A DNA stretch of 64,000 nucleotides from Eucalyptus grandis (Eukaryota; Streptophyta; Magnoliopsida; Myrtales; Myrtaceae). The number at the start of each line of letters is the position of its first letter. Positions within the stretch are counted from its first letter, which is position 1. Shown piece after piece: positions 12,906 through 24,546 of this stretch. Below the pieces are notes generated by a model that saw only the letters and a list, made by a program, of their open reading frames with translations, ran no database searches and was not told where the DNA came from. The stretch spans positions 9,758,199 through 9,822,198 of the forward strand of contig NC_052621.1 of the NCBI RefSeq assembly GCF_016545825.1. Reading direction: 5' to 3'. A program made the position numbers and the translations under genes.

Positions 12906-15428
12906 CTAGCTTGGACTTTCCAAAGAACCCGGATTCAATTCAGTCTCTATTCCACTGTCCAAAACAATACTTGGCGGAATGCTTCCCGCCTCTACTAGAT
13001 CTCTAATGCTTGAAGAGGTAACAGCATCTTGTGACATTTGGATTATTGCATTTTTAAGGATTGGATAGTTTCTATCTTGTGAACATGGAAACTTTCCCTC
13101 CTTCACCAGGTCTTTTAGCGTCTCCAATGCTGCCGATAGATTCTGATCAGATAGCAATGCGCGTAACAGTGACGCATAGACAAAGGTGTCGGGCTTCATG
13201 TCCTTTTCTTGCATCTGCCTTAAATATACAAGGACTTCATTAAGCCTGCCACACTTGCATAGACCCTGTATAAGGGCCATATATGTAATTCTGTTCGGTG
13301 CACACCCTTTTGACAGCATATCATTCCACAGCATAAGAGCATCATCAGGTTTTCTGGCATTGCATAATCCATCGATGAGTGATGTATAAGAAATCACATT
13401 GGGCTTCGTCTCTACCTCGTACATTCTGGATAGACAGAGCATTGCTTGATCAACAGTATTAGTTTTGCACCATCCATCAATTAGCAGGTTATAGGTAACA
13501 ACTGATGGAACAAGCCCATTCCTCACCATCTCATTCAGCATATCATGAGCTTCCGAAACCCTTCCAGCCTTGCAGAGCCCATTTATCAAGATATTATAGG
13601 CAATCACATCAGGCTGGCATCCTCGAGCACATAATCCCCGAAATAGCTCCACTGCTTGATCCACTTCTTGGATCTTGATCAAGCCATTTAGAGCTGCAGA
13701 ATACGCAACTATATCAGGGAGGAAACCTTCTATAACCATGTTGTTGAGGAATTCACAAGCCTCAAGCACTCTCCCACTGTCGCATAACTGTTTCATGAGC
13801 TGAGTGGAATGTTTTATCCATGGTTCCTGCCCATGAAGACGCATCTCCTTCACACAGTTTAGAGCTCCTAATACATCCTCTCTTCTACATAAGCATCCAT
13901 ATATACAGTTACGCGTAAATTCTGTTGGCTCAAATCTGGAGTTTTTCATTTCTTGCATAAGTTCAGTGGCTTCATCCAGTCTGTTTGAATCACAGAGACT
14001 GCTGATCAAATTGTTATAAATTAAAATGGTTTGCTTGCAGCCGATCCGAACCATCTCATGGAAGAGGCTCAGGGCAGTATCTGTTTCACCTTTCTTGAGA
14101 AGACCATTGATGACGATAGTAAAAGATGTTGTATCAGGATAAAACCTTTCCCCAGTCTTGAGGAGCTGACTCACATTCAGATCATCAAGAGGCAAATGCC
14201 CCATCATCCCACGGAGCAAATGGTAAGCTTTATCCACTGCGCCATTGTTAACGTAGAAACTCAAAACGGCATTACATACCAAGTTTTTAGCTGCAGTGTC
14301 AACATCCTTTGGAATTTCCTTGAGCAGTTGGGTCAGCTCTCCTTCTTCAGAGAAATAACTGGTGAGCTTACTGAGCAAGCTAACATCTGGCATGATGCCA
14401 TGCTCATTCATGTCCATATACAATTTAAAAGCATCCTCGAGCTCTTTATTCTTACATAACCCTTCAATAAGCACATCATATAGTGCTATATCAGGAGGAA
14501 TACCCGACTTTCGCAATTTATCAAACAACTGGAGAGCCCTATCCAACCTCGATGCCCGCACAAACCCATGAATCAAAACACAAAAAGTCTTCTCATTCAG
14601 TCTCAAATTTCGACCTTCCATGCTCTCAACTAATTCGAAAGCCTTGTCCACGTCACCCCACTTGCTGAAAGACAGCAGCAAGACAGAGCACACGTGAGGA
14701 TCCACCCACCCTCGGTCACACATTTCATCGAAAACCTTCAGAGCCATGTCGAACTTCCGCATGTTGCAGTAAATCTGCAAGACCGAGGTCAACGTATACT
14801 TGTCTAAGTCCCATCCAAGATCCCTCATCTCCTTCAATCTCATCTCAGCAAGTCCAATCGCATCCGACTTGGCGATGGCCTCCAGTAGACAATTATAGCT
14901 ATAACTGTTCGGGACGCAGAGGCCCGACTGCTTGACCTTATCGAACATCACATTAGCTTCCTCGACCATACCCACACTCCCCAAACACCTAATGAAGTAC
15001 CCTAAAGCACCCGGAGTCATCTTGCACCTGGAATCAACGGCCTGGGCCGCCAAAGCTCTCATTGCGGCATTTTGTCGAGCACGTGACAGCATGCACGCCA
15101 TGGCATTGTAAGTGTAGCAATTGTGCACGAACCCATCCTGGTTCGAAGCCCAAGTGAAGAACCTGAGGGCGATCTTCCAGCTCTTGAGCTCGCGCAGCAC
15201 GGATTCGACGACTTTCGTCGAGAGCGACGGCGCGAGGTCCGCGAGCTCCGGGTCGCCGGGGGCGAAGGGGCGTCCGGTGAAGACGGCGAGGAGGCGGCGG
15301 ACGATGGGGGCCGTGTCCGAAGGAAGGGAAGAGAAGCTGCGAGCTTTCATGGAAATGGGTCTGCGGGAGTGGCGGCTGATGATGGAGATTCTGGCGAGGA
15401 GGGCCCGGAGGCATGCGGACTGGTTCAT
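12906..15428 (-). CDS. pentatricopeptide repeat protein, At5g08310-like, probably mitochondrial
   Basis: An intronless frame of 840 residues. PPR proteins bind organelle RNA sequence-specifically and act in editing, splicing, stabilisation or translation. The N-terminus (first 35 residues) is rich in Arg/Ser with almost no acid residues, as in a mitochondrial presequence. From about residue 140 there are continuous 35-residue P-class repeats with the consensus (T/V)YN.LI.GLCK.G...EA..L..EM...G..P, for example SYNCLLEAIAKS, AYNILINGLCKAGR and TYMALIQGLCKCGR. No E or DYW editing domain follows; the end is a non-repeat tail. Order, length and the region with weak repeats in the middle (TAAKNLVCNAVLSFYVNNGA) match what I recall of Arabidopsis At5g08310 (about 830 residues). 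The start ATG is the first in frame and gives the presequence. Appears intact. Confidence 0.93.
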   Translation of the reverse strand: MNQSACLRALLARISIISRHSRRPISMKARSFSSLPSDTAPIVRRLLAVFTGRPFAPGDPELADLAPSLSTKVVESVLRELKSWKIALRFFTWASNQDGFVHNCYTYNAMACMLSRARQNAAMRALAAQAVDSRCKMTPGALGYFIRCLGSVGMVEEANVMFDKVKQSGLCVPNSYSYNCLLEAIAKSDAIGLAEMRLKEMRDLGWDLDKYTLTSVLQIYCNMRKFDMALKVFDEMCDRGWVDPHVCSVLLLSFSKWGDVDKAFELVESMEGRNLRLNEKTFCVLIHGFVRASRLDRALQLFDKLRKSGIPPDIALYDVLIEGLCKNKELEDAFKLYMDMNEHGIMPDVSLLSKLTSYFSEEGELTQLLKEIPKDVDTAAKNLVCNAVLSFYVNNGAVDKAYHLLRGMMGHLPLDDLNVSQLLKTGERFYPDTTSFTIVINGLLKKGETDTALSLFHEMVRIGCKQTILIYNNLISSLCDSNRLDEATELMQEMKNSRFEPTEFTRNCIYGCLCRREDVLGALNCVKEMRLHGQEPWIKHSTQLMKQLCDSGRVLEACEFLNNMVIEGFLPDIVAYSAALNGLIKIQEVDQAVELFRGLCARGCQPDVIAYNILINGLCKAGRVSEAHDMLNEMVRNGLVPSVVTYNLLIDGWCKTNTVDQAMLCLSRMYEVETKPNVISYTSLIDGLCNARKPDDALMLWNDMLSKGCAPNRITYMALIQGLCKCGRLNEVLVYLRQMQEKDMKPDTFVYASLLRALLSDQNLSAALETLKDLVKEGKFPCSQDRNYPILKNAIIQMSQDAVTSSSIRDLVEAGSIPPSIVLDSGIETELNPGSLESPS

Positions 15429-15558
15429 TGCTTTGAATGCTTCTCTCTGTTCTGTGTAGTTTTTGGCGCTAATTTAACGGTCTTATATTTCGTTTGGCTT
15501 GGCTTCGGTTGAGTAATTTGGATGGATGAAAGGGGAAAATGGATTTCATCTAATTTTT

Positions 15559-15596
15559 ATGTGTGTCTAGATATATATATATATCTAGACACACAT
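15559..15596. repeat. perfect 38-bp palindrome
   Basis: ATGTGTGTCTAGATATATA followed by its exact reverse complement, with no spacer. It lies about 130 bp upstream of the PPR start codon. It could extrude as a cruciform or be the relic of a palindromic element. Confidence 0.97.
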
Positions 15597-15597
15597 A

Positions 15598-15600
<3 letters not shown>

Positions 15601-15632
<32 letters not shown>

Positions 15633-15636
15633 TGTA
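15601..15636. repeat. tetranucleotide microsatellite (GTAT)n
   Basis: About eight units of GTAT/ATGT directly next to the palindrome. Confidence 0.9.
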
Positions 15637-15676
15637 TAAATTGATATTATTTTCTAAGGTTTAAATTTAATAAGTG

Positions 15677-15789
15677 ATTAAAAGCTTATTGATAGAATGC
15701 TCGCTGCATTGAGACAATGTCCGATCCTGCGCTTATCACATGGCACCTCGCCTTTTTGTCCACGTACATTTGATCAATAAGCTTTTAAT
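15677..15789. repeat. 17-bp perfect inverted repeat enclosing 79 bp
   Basis: ATTAAAAGCTTATTGAT at 15677-15693 and its exact reverse complement at 15773-15789. The enclosed 79 bp are less AT-rich than the surroundings. It could be a very short foldback element; no target-site duplication identified. Confidence 0.8.
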
Positions 15790-16599
15790 TTAATATTTTG
15801 TCATGTGCTGGTTTTTATCTCTTCATGAATTTAGACTTCTGAAAATAAATACGTAAAAATGATACAAGGATTCGACCTCTTATTGAGTTTAAACTCGAAA
15901 AGAAAAATCAATTGAAATAGCGGTTTCAATCATGCTCTATCGTCTCAAAATTTCTATATTCTATTTACATTAAATTTAAATATTAGAAAATGGATAAAGC
16001 GAAAAATACATATCAAGATTTATTCTCATATTATGTCCAAATTCAAAAACCATACATTAGAGAAAATATGTTAAATAAAATTATTCACAAACAACAGTTA
16101 TTTCCAATGTAGTTGCTCAAATTTATTTGTAAAATGTGAAAACTTTCAAGCCAAATATAAAATTCTACATAAAAGTTTTAGTGCTCAACCGTTCTTATCA
16201 CACTGCTGAAGTAAACCCTTCTTATTGAAGATTTAGTCGTAATTCATCATATAAATTAGTAAATTAATTTCGCCTATGTACTTAGCATATCACTCCCCCA
16301 ATGGAGAATGCAATGAAAAGGAAACCATGAAATATACAAGACATAAAGAACAACTCCCCTCTTTACGACCTTCTTCCTTCCCTTATTAATCTACTTAATC
16401 CGGCGCAAATTTGTCTCTCCATTTCCACCGGGTCCTTCTCTGCAATGGCTATTGCTGCGGTCGCGATCCTCTTGCACATCCAATTCTCAAGTTCTTTGAT
16501 CTCCATGCAGCACGTGGCCATGATAATAAAGAGAGACAGTTTTAGGATTTAAGAATATATCAGTTGAATGGAGTTTGAATTTATTAGGTAAGCGTTCGG

Positions 16600-16860
16600 T
16601 ATATTTATGGATATTAGAGTTTCCCATTAAAAAATATTATTAGATTAGAGATATTATTATATATTAGGAATATTATTTAATAGCTCGCTATATTCTACTA
16701 TGGATGGTTTTATCATTAGATTAGTCACTCCCTAGTCATTAGTTCTGAATATCGCTTAAAACTGTAGCACATCAAGTTATTGAATAAAGACATAACTTTT
16801 AAGAATTATCTCTCTCTCTCTTTGCTCTCTCTTTCTCTCGAAGATCCTATAATATACATC
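16600..16860 (+). mobile_element. LTR-like sequence upstream of STP copy 1
   Basis: Runs of ATTATTAGATTAGAGATATT-type text, then AAGTTATTGAATAAAG (a polyadenylation-like signal) and a CT-rich tail, resembling the 3' part of a copia LTR. The same order recurs before copy 2 at about 25340-25610. Boundaries and target duplication not seen. Confidence 0.35.
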
Positions 16861-17464
16861 GTAAAAAGAAAAATGCTAGCGTAGGGGTTTTTCCAATTGA
16901 AGTCGGATTGAGATCTTGTAAATAATCTTGGGGAAATTAGGGGATGCAATTATCCTGAAAATATGTCAAAATTAACCATTCTGGATAATTTTTTTTTTAA
17001 TGAATTTATGCATAATCTCTATCTGAACGGATCCTAAGCCTAAAGTGCGAGAGCTCCTTGGTTGTCTAATCATCTGTAATTAACGTTAAACAGATAAGAA
17101 ACTTTCCAAAAGAAGTGGATAAAGACGCCAAATTGAAACAACAAAGAAGAATCAGGATTTTACGCGAAGAGATAATGCCAATCATCTACCAATTTAGAGT
17201 GAGGAACTTATCGAGATGTCCAGTTCATATGCTTTGTCAATGCAATGAGAGGATAAAAGTGTTCTGCCAAATAAAGGAGAACACCGACGCCCTGCCAGCG
17301 TGGACAACCTATATCCCTTTGCTCTCGGACGATGACGTTCTGGGTCAAGAAGACACGTCACTTCCAGGCAACATACGCCCTGTCGTTCCTACGTTTGCAA
17401 CATGGTTGCCAGGACATACAACTGCCTTCACGATAGGATCGAAAGAAGGGCTTCTCCAAATCTT

Positions 17465-17472
17465 TATATAAA
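17465..17472 (+). promoter_or_regulatory. TATA box of STP copy 1
   Basis: TATATAAA about 150 bases before the ATG. It is conserved at the same place in copy 2 (26145-26152). Confidence 0.6.
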
Positions 17473-17619
17473 GCTCAATCGGACCGTAGTAAAATGGAAG
17501 GCAATCGAACGTTTCAGGTCTTTCACTTTCTGGGTTTTCAGAGCTGTAAAAGCGAGACTTGAGCACCGTGCCGTGGAAGAGCTGGAGCGTGGTTCCGTAC
17601 TGCATTAAGGCCGTGAGAG

Positions 17620-19792
17620 ATGGCAGGAGGAAGTTTTGCAGCTCAAGGACCGGCTGGGAACTATGAAGGTGGCATCACAGTTTTCGTGGTCATCACCTGT
17701 CTCGTTGCGGCCATGGGCGGTCTCCTGTTTGGTTATGACCTTGGTATCTCAGGTTGGTCACTTGTTTCCTGATGGATTAAGCTTTTGAGATAGTCGACTT
17801 TCCAAATTATGAATCGCCGAACGAACAAGTTTTCCAGCTATGAAATGTCGCAAGCGGATGCTCATGCCACGGTGAGATGCATCTTGCTTTTGCAATGAAT
17901 TTAGATGAACCATTTTACATGTTTTTGCAGGTGGGGTTACTTCAATGGACGATTTCTTGCTCAAGTTCTTCCCATCAGTGTACCATAAAACGAAAGAGGG
18001 GTCGATCCACGATAGCCAGTACTGCAAGTATGCAGACGAGATCCTGACCCTGTTCACCTCGTCCCTCTACCTTGCGGCACTTGTGGCTTCCTTTGTCGCA
18101 TCATGGGTCACCAGGGCCTACGGCCGAAAGATCTCCATGTTCACAGGAGGCGTGGCCTTTCTCATCGGCGCAATCCTCAATGGCATTGCGATGAACGTTG
18201 AACTGCTGATAATTGGCCGTTTATTGCTTGGTGTTGGGGTTGGATTTGCTAATCAGGTAGATAAAACTCGGCTGCTACGCTGCTCATTCTCATGCATTGT
18301 TTTAGGCTGTCAATTGAAGTTTTGCTTTTTGATTACCATCGCAGTCCGTTCCGGTCTATCTGTCCGAAATGGCGCCAGCGAACGTCAGAGGAGCGCTCAA
18401 CATCGGCTTCCAAATGGCCATCACAATCGGCATTCTGGTGGCCAATTTCGTCAACTACGGGACTGCACAGATCAAGGCTGGATGGGGCTGGAGAGTCTCT
18501 CTGGCTCTAGCCGCCGTCCCTGCAATACTGATGACTGTTGGATCCTTCTTCCTGCCGGACACTCCTAACTCCATCATCGAAAGAGGCCACCGCGAGGAGG
18601 CCAAGAGAATGCTTCAGAGGATCCGCGGGACCGAGCATGTGGACTACGAGTTCCACGACCTGGTCCTCGCCAGCGAGACTGCGAAGAAGGTCGAGCATCC
18701 CTGGAGGAATATATTGCAGCCGAGGTACAGGCCTCAGCTCGTGATCTGCACCCTCATCCCGTTCTTCCAGCAGCTCACTGGCATCAACGTCATCGTGTTT
18801 TACGCACCGGTTCTGTTCAAGACCTTGGGTTTCGGTGCCAACGCCTCCCTCATGTCTGCGGCCATCACTGGCGTTGTTAACGTCATCGCAACGTTGGTTT
18901 CGGTATTCTCGGTCGACAAGTTTGGAAGGAGAGGCTTGTTCCTTGAAGGAGGAACCCAGATGATAATTTGCCAGGTAAAACTAAAACATGTGCACGCTAA
19001 TATTGGGGGTTTTAAGTTTTTACCAGAACGTACGCGAAAATCAATTGAGAAATTTTGATTAAGAAAAACTAACATTTTACTTACAGCAGTTGACCGACTT
19101 CCCAAGTCATTTCCCTTAATTCCTTCTGTGCTACATATAGTTAATAACTCGAAAAGATCCATATTCTTCATCTGGAGTTCAAAGAAGAGAATCACCTTAT
19201 CGACAAATTTGGACATTTTTGCGATGGCCATGGCAACATTGCATAGTGAAAGATGGAGAGTAATCTCATCCCATAGCGAATCACAATCACAACAAACATC
19301 GTTTCTGTTAGTGAATGCACCTGCTAAAGGTCGTCCACATTACAGATTGCAGTAGGAGTACTGATCGGGATGAACTTCGGAGTCACTGGCGAAGGATCCT
19401 TCTCCAGAGGTGAAGCCGATCTGCTCTTAGCGTTGATCTGCTTATACGTGGCGGCGTTCGCGTGGTCGTGGGGTCCACTGGGGTGGTTGGTCCCGAGCGA
19501 GATCTGCCCATTGGAGATCCGGTCGGCTGGCCAGTCGATCAACGTCTCGGTCAACATGTTCTTCACCTTCATCATTGCTCAGGCGTTCCTCGCTATGCTC
19601 TGCCACATGAAGTTCGGCCTCTTCTTCTTCTTCGCCGGCTTCGTCATCATCATGACCATCTTCATTTTCTTCTTCTTGCCCGAGACCAAGAACGTGCCGA
19701 TCGAAGATATGAACAGAGTGTGGAAGGCGCATTGGTTCTGGGGAAAGTACATCCCCGATGAGGCCGTCATAGGTGGGGACCCTGAGAATTAG
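17620..19792 (+). CDS. sugar transport protein, hexose/H+ symporter (STP1-like), four exons
   Basis: Plasma-membrane proton-coupled importer of glucose and other monosaccharides (MFS sugar porter family). Exons: 17620-17752, 17931-18256, 18345-18974 and 19346-19792; all introns GT-AG; joined frame 511 residues, typical for STPs. Visible features are [14 protein letters not shown] in the first helix, with Asp40 in the position of the proton-coupling aspartate, and Cys76 in the extracellular lid (DSQYCKYA). Also present are the [14 protein letters not shown] and [10 protein letters not shown] motifs, [11 protein letters not shown] before the central loop, [11 protein letters not shown] in helix 7, [17 protein letters not shown] and PETKNVPIE. 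The start is the first ATG, giving [18 protein letters not shown], as in the family. No frame damage: this is the working copy of the tandem pair, about 93% like copy 2 by eye. Confidence 0.95.
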
Positions 19793-21327
19793 ACATTTTT
19801 GCTGATAGAGGTAGGAATGAGAGACTTACTGGTTTCTGTCTTTCAAGAAAGCATCACAATTGAAGGGACGATTTAATTGATTCTCTTCGTTTGCAAAAAC
19901 ATGTTTACAGCTTATTCTTTGGTAAATCATCTTTACATATTATGCTGAAAGCAAAAGAGCTGCCTTTACTTGTCTCGATTTAAGTCCTTTCTCGTTTTAA
20001 TTTTCCAGTAAAATTGATGCAGTCAGTTGATTTAGAGAACATACAATACCAAGTACGTAAATATTAGGTTCATTAACTCGGTCACCATAATGGTGGTTTA
20101 GGTATTGGCGTGAGGCACGAAGAAATGATACTAAACGAAAACTTGCACTGAACAAGTCCAATGTCAAACGATGAACTGAGGTAGAGTTTGGATCATCTCG
20201 ACTGGAGAAGACAATGGTGTGCCGTATACAGTTTCACGAATCACGGTGGTTGATGGACCCTGAACTACTAATTGATTGCATCAACCCAACAGGAAATAGT
20301 AATGACAGGAACTAATCAGGGGCTCAAGATGAGTTGCAGGAGAAAGTAAACCGGTTTTTGCAATCATGAGATACAACCAGAGTTCTATAGCTTAGGCTTC
20401 TTCTGAATAATTATTTAAAGCAATAATCTTTGTGAGTAGATTAAACGCATAATTCATGTTAGGGGAATAGAGATGTACCTTCAGAATATCTTCTAATGGA
20501 CTTCATCAGATTGTTAGATGTGTTTACAATTGTATATACATCTCTAAATTAAAGTAGCTCCTTCATTAGAATTTATACACACTTACAGATGCCATTCCCA
20601 TAAAAACTCCAAAATAACAAGAAGATATGCCAGTAAAATATCAGAAAAGAAGCCCTGATAGGATCTTCCCGTGACACTTATACCAACTGTAATTTTTTCT
20701 CTCAAATTGATTACTAAGACAGCATGATCTTAGCTAGAAAAAGTAAAAATTGGTGCTAAATTCCACTTGGCTTCAAGGAAGCGGCGAAACTGTAGATTAG
20801 AGATGTTAAAGAATATCATAAATGTTAGCAGAACTGCCCTTGGCAATTAATTGACTTCTTAATCAACTAGGTAGGACACCGTCGCATGAGAGACAGCCAT
20901 ATGCCTACTCTCGAGTCTTACATATCTGCAGACATATCAATGGCTAAAACTCGAATGCAGTATCCAGCCTGACTCCTCTATTGCCAGCAGTACAAGAATG
21001 CTGGAATAGTGACTATTTACATTTCAACGACATATTTATTTCAAATTTTTTATCATGTCACAAGAAACTAGCAAAGAGTTCTTTCTCCTGCAGAATGCAA
21101 AAGAATTGGCAAAACAAAGCCTGCAGTTCTTGATCAGCAGCCACATTGACTTAAAAAAAATCATGACGTGATAATCTTGGCTTGCAAACAGCACAAAGTG
21201 AATGCAAGAGACTGCAGATTTATATTAAACTCCATTTCAAGGATTGACTGGTAGAAGGAAGAAACTTGCTCGAGTAAAGATGCACAAAGATAAGGCAGCC
21301 GGCTTGTCATATGACAAAATCTACATG
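19793..21327. other. 3' flank of STP copy 1, homologous to 28466-30054
   Basis: No gene. The sequence lines up with the corresponding stretch after STP copy 2, with many small differences, so it belongs to the segmental duplication. Confidence 0.6.
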
Positions 21328-21440
21328 TTATGCAAATAATATTAAATCAAGCAAAGAATCTAGATACTCCTTTAGCTTCACCTTCTTTCCCATTTGAAGC
21401 GAATCGGCACTGGCAATCCATACAATCTTTCTTTGTATTC
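21328..21440 (-). pseudogene. decayed thioredoxin x exon 2 (no exon 1)
   Basis: Matches exon 2 of the intact TRX-X gene (30055-30261), but only 113 of 207 bases remain. Two internal deletions removed the stretches encoding much of the central beta-strand and the KNGKEV turn; the 94-base loss is not a multiple of three. The splice-acceptor end (GAATAC...) and stop-codon end are still recognisable. No copy of exon 1 with the WCGPC site exists before 23155. The duplication ended inside intron 1, so this copy was probably dead from the start. Confidence 0.85.
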
Positions 21441-22288
21441 CTTCAAAATAATTAAGAAGAGTGCCTTAAAGATTTGGAAATGCACGTTCTTGTAGAAATA
21501 TCATAGGTAAAGCCTCATTTTTAAGCAAAAGATTCTCAAGACAATCACGGGAAACATACTGCAATGCTACAGTTGATAGAAGAAATGTTACACTATGACA
21601 ACCAGCCAGCGTAACTGTTTAGCATGCTTTTTTATCTGCCGACACATCATGATGGGAGGTATATCGTTATTTCTTCTAAAATTACTTGTAGTTGTAGCAC
21701 TATCTTGCAGATAAAGCCCCTCCTTTCCTTAGAAGTCGACAGTAATCGATACGCTGAGCATGACTTCCAAACAAACTCAAGTTGATGATTTTCTATAGAT
21801 CCCCAAGATGCTCAAAGGCCAAGCTGAAAAGGCTCCTTGCGAACAAGCGGATGACATAATAAATCCCGGGAATTAATATTTCATCATGTGCAGCTGTTGT
21901 AATTAATCTGAACCAACGACATGAATTGAGAAGAGTCCAGCTTACAAAAAAAAAAAAATAAACAAATAAATCACGGGGACCCTTGAAGATCATCTCGCCA
22001 TCAAAAGAATCCTAACCTGACTGATTGCGTGAGGATACATGTCATGTATCATAATCTTTTATTCCACCATTGTATAAATAATTGTGACAAAACAGTACAC
22101 CAACAGAAAGCAGAAGTCTCTTGGTGATGCTAACCGAACTTTCTGAGGGAAAATATGGAAATATAACATCTAAGACCTTACGTAATATCAACTCACCCTT
22201 CGTTTATCAGCAGCTTTTCTCTCTTTTCTTTTCTCACCTTGCCAGCAAAAAATTGGCAAGGTTTCCACTCGATGGAGATTGCCAATTT

Positions 22289-22724
22289 GGTACTGTAATT
22301 TGAATGTATGCGGGGAAGCATGACTTTTGTTCTCAATGATAATTTTTTATTAGTGATGTGTGCAAGTGTATACTTGTGTAGTATAGTTTGTAGAGGATGG
22401 ATAATGGACAAAGTAGAATAATTTCATTAGTTGAACAAGCTGGTTTTACAAATATAGTTGTAGGAGGAGTATCAAGTCCCCTACTCACCCTTTTACATGA
22501 CTGAGCTATGGCCTTTATATAGGCATTTCCACCGACTAAGTACAATTGCTTTAGAGGATTATGGACTTCTCTTAAATGCTGTTCAGAGATTATTTGCTTC
22601 TTACATGCTGGACATTTTCTAGACATAATCTTTAACTATCCAAAACTTCATCAAGGGAATTCTAGATCGTAGTATAGTAACTGTAGGAAATTCTAGAAAA
22701 TGGAACACCATTCCCAACAGGTTC
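22289..22724 (-). mobile_element. solo LTR (copia-like), 426 bp, inside duplication copy 1
   Basis: The element runs 22294-22719, beginning TGTAATTTGA and ending CCCAACA, flanked by GGTAC (22289-22293) and GGTTC (22720-22724), a 5-bp target duplication with one change. On the minus strand it reads TGTTGGGAATGG... with TATATAAAGG in the middle, as in an LTR promoter. Copy 2 of the duplication is continuous here (about 31135-31150), giving the empty site. It therefore inserted after the duplication. Confidence 0.75.
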
Positions 22725-23155
22725 TATTAAGGAAAAGAACAGAAGCGACTTGTCCATGATGGATTCTAGTATGTGAAAACTGGCGGGCAGGAGGAGGCTA
22801 AATTCTACGAAAAGAAACGGAAAAAGTTCTGCCAGAGGGCTTATATGGGGTAGCTGATTCTACATGAATGGTAGAAGTCAGAACTTGACACTGCGTGCAG
22901 CCAGTGGCATCTAATGAGTCGGCCAAAGATCACACAAGAAGGTTGAAGGAATACAGCTTCAGGCCGCCACCTCCCAAGAAATTTAGAAAGACACGACCAT
23001 GATGGTTTAGTATCTCCAAATATTAGCTTTTAGATCCCAAGTTCTAAAGCACAATCACGAATCAATATAAAAACAAGAAAAATGTAAATAAAATGCCTGA
23101 CCACTGCAAACAGAGGAAGGGATAAAGTGAAAAGAAGAAGAACAAGAAGAAAATG

Positions 23156-24350
23156 ACAAAATGATACTAGAAATGCCAATTTTTTTTTTTTTTTTCAAAT
23201 CACTCGAGTGTTATTTAAAAAAAAAAAATGATCGCTTAAATGCCAACTTCGATTTGGATCATCGGAAATCCGACATTGCCATATTTTATTAGTTTTTCTG
23301 GCTAAGGTAACTCTCCGGAGTATCCAATTATAAAAACCCCTAAACGATGTCGTCTATATCGTTTCCCTCAAAATATATACCCTAATTGCAAATTGAAGAA
23401 ATCCCTCACTTCAAAACCCTAACGACCAATTCAACCTAAAATCGATTTGCCCCGAAATTAACGGCTGTTTTTTGTGACCGTCAATTGTTCAACTGGTAAG
23501 GGGGGTCCTTAGTGGTATGGTGGCTAACGTTCGGAGTTGGCAGAGGAGGACCGAACTAGCTGGAAGCACTTCAAGCTTCTAGGCCAAGAAACAAGGCAAA
23601 ATAGAGCCGCTACTCTGTTGCTCCGGGATGACAAATGGCGATGGTCAGCAGTGGCTTCGGTGGCTTGAAAACGGTGAGGAAAGCCGTCACTGATAGTTGA
23701 TGTCGGTGAATGAGGTTGAGGCGAACCCCAACCTCTTCAAGTCTTCTTCGCTGGAAAACGAGCAGAAACGGGATGAACTGACCGTGGCTTCGCCGGCCAA
23801 GGAGGTGGTGAACAGCAGGCGGCTTTGATCTATGGCTAGCCTGAGATATTGGCGACCGGTGTGGGCTATCAGTGGCCGCTCATGTCTCTATTCGTGCTCA
23901 GTTGAGTGATGCCTTCGAGGGAGAGTGGCAGAGACAGCATGGTAATTGATGGTGGCTGTGCATGGGACGACGATGGGCCATCGTTCAATGGCGAGCAAGC
24001 AACGGAGACGGTGAGCACTATGTTTTTCGCCTGGGAGTGGTGCAATGCCGTTTTTAGACGAACCAGTCAGGTGGATGACCAAGTGGACTGTTTTTTTTAT
24101 TTTATATATATAAAAAAGAACCTACTCATATTAAAATTTTAATTATAAAAAATCACATAAAACTTTTTGTTGGAATTTCTTATTGAATGCATTTTTTTTT
24201 TTTTTTTTTGTCAAATTCCTATCGTTTTCTCTAATTTAGTATTTAAAGCGAGTCAGCAAAAAGTTTTAACAGTAAAATGAGAATTGTACAAACTTTTGAC
24301 ACTTTTTAGTATATTTATGTTAAAAAAAAAAAAAGAGGCTATATAAATCT
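23156..24350. repeat. repeat-derived DNA between the two duplication copies
   Basis: Starts GATACTAGAAATGCCAATTTTT, then CACTCGAGTGTTATTT and CGATGTCGTCTATATCG-type words common in plant non-autonomous elements. The middle (23500-24080) is more GC-rich with short open frames that resemble nothing known. Ends in T- and A-runs. It marks the place where homology between the two copies stops. Confidence 0.35.
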
Positions 24351-24379
24351 ATTTCCTCCGGCATAAGGACAGCTATTAG

Positions 24380-24490
24380 CAACTCCGCAGTCTAATTCAG
24401 GGATGTCCATGAACCTCGCAGCGACAAGAAGGTGCTTGCGGATGCCGTCTACGACCTGCTCGTCTTCCCACTTCCTTAGGTTTTAAGAAT
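24380..24490 (-). pseudogene. coding-like fragment, unrecognised
   Basis: On the minus strand a frame of about 38 codons reads RKWEDEQVVDGIRKHL and then VAARFMDIPELDCGVANSC, which looks like real protein. It has no start and is cut by repeat DNA. It lies where copy 1 has a different coding-like fragment (about 16380-16525). Family unknown. Confidence 0.3.
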
Positions 24491-24546
24491 ATCTGTTAGA
24501 TGGAGCCAGACTTATCGGGTAAGTGTTTAATATATTTATCAATAGC

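Larger units (their letters stand above)
15429..16540. other. intergenic DNA with palindrome, microsatellite and hairpin elements
   Basis: Between the divergently transcribed PPR gene and the STP gene. Contains the 38-bp palindrome, a GTAT microsatellite and a 17-bp inverted repeat (separate entries). About 16380-16525 has a coding-like minus-strand stretch (MEIKELENWMCKR... style) without start-to-stop integrity or a family match. Confidence 0.45.
16540..23155. repeat. segmental duplication A, copy 1 (STP plus 3' part of TRX-X)
   Basis: Homologous in order and strand to about 25340-31590. The shared parts are an LTR-like leader, the STP promoter and all four STP exons, the STP 3' flank, TRX-X exon 2 (decayed here) and part of TRX-X intron 1. 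Homology ends at about 23155, where another repeat begins. Boundaries are read by eye and are approximate. Confidence 0.85.

Noticed and set aside
14031..15512. Plus-strand frames over the PPR gene
   Set aside because: Shadows of the 840-residue PPR frame.
22333..22626. 97-residue minus-strand frame
   Set aside because: Falls entirely inside the solo LTR.
23888..24142. Opposed frames of 64 and 78 residues
   Set aside because: Within repeat-like DNA; no motif and no matching exon.
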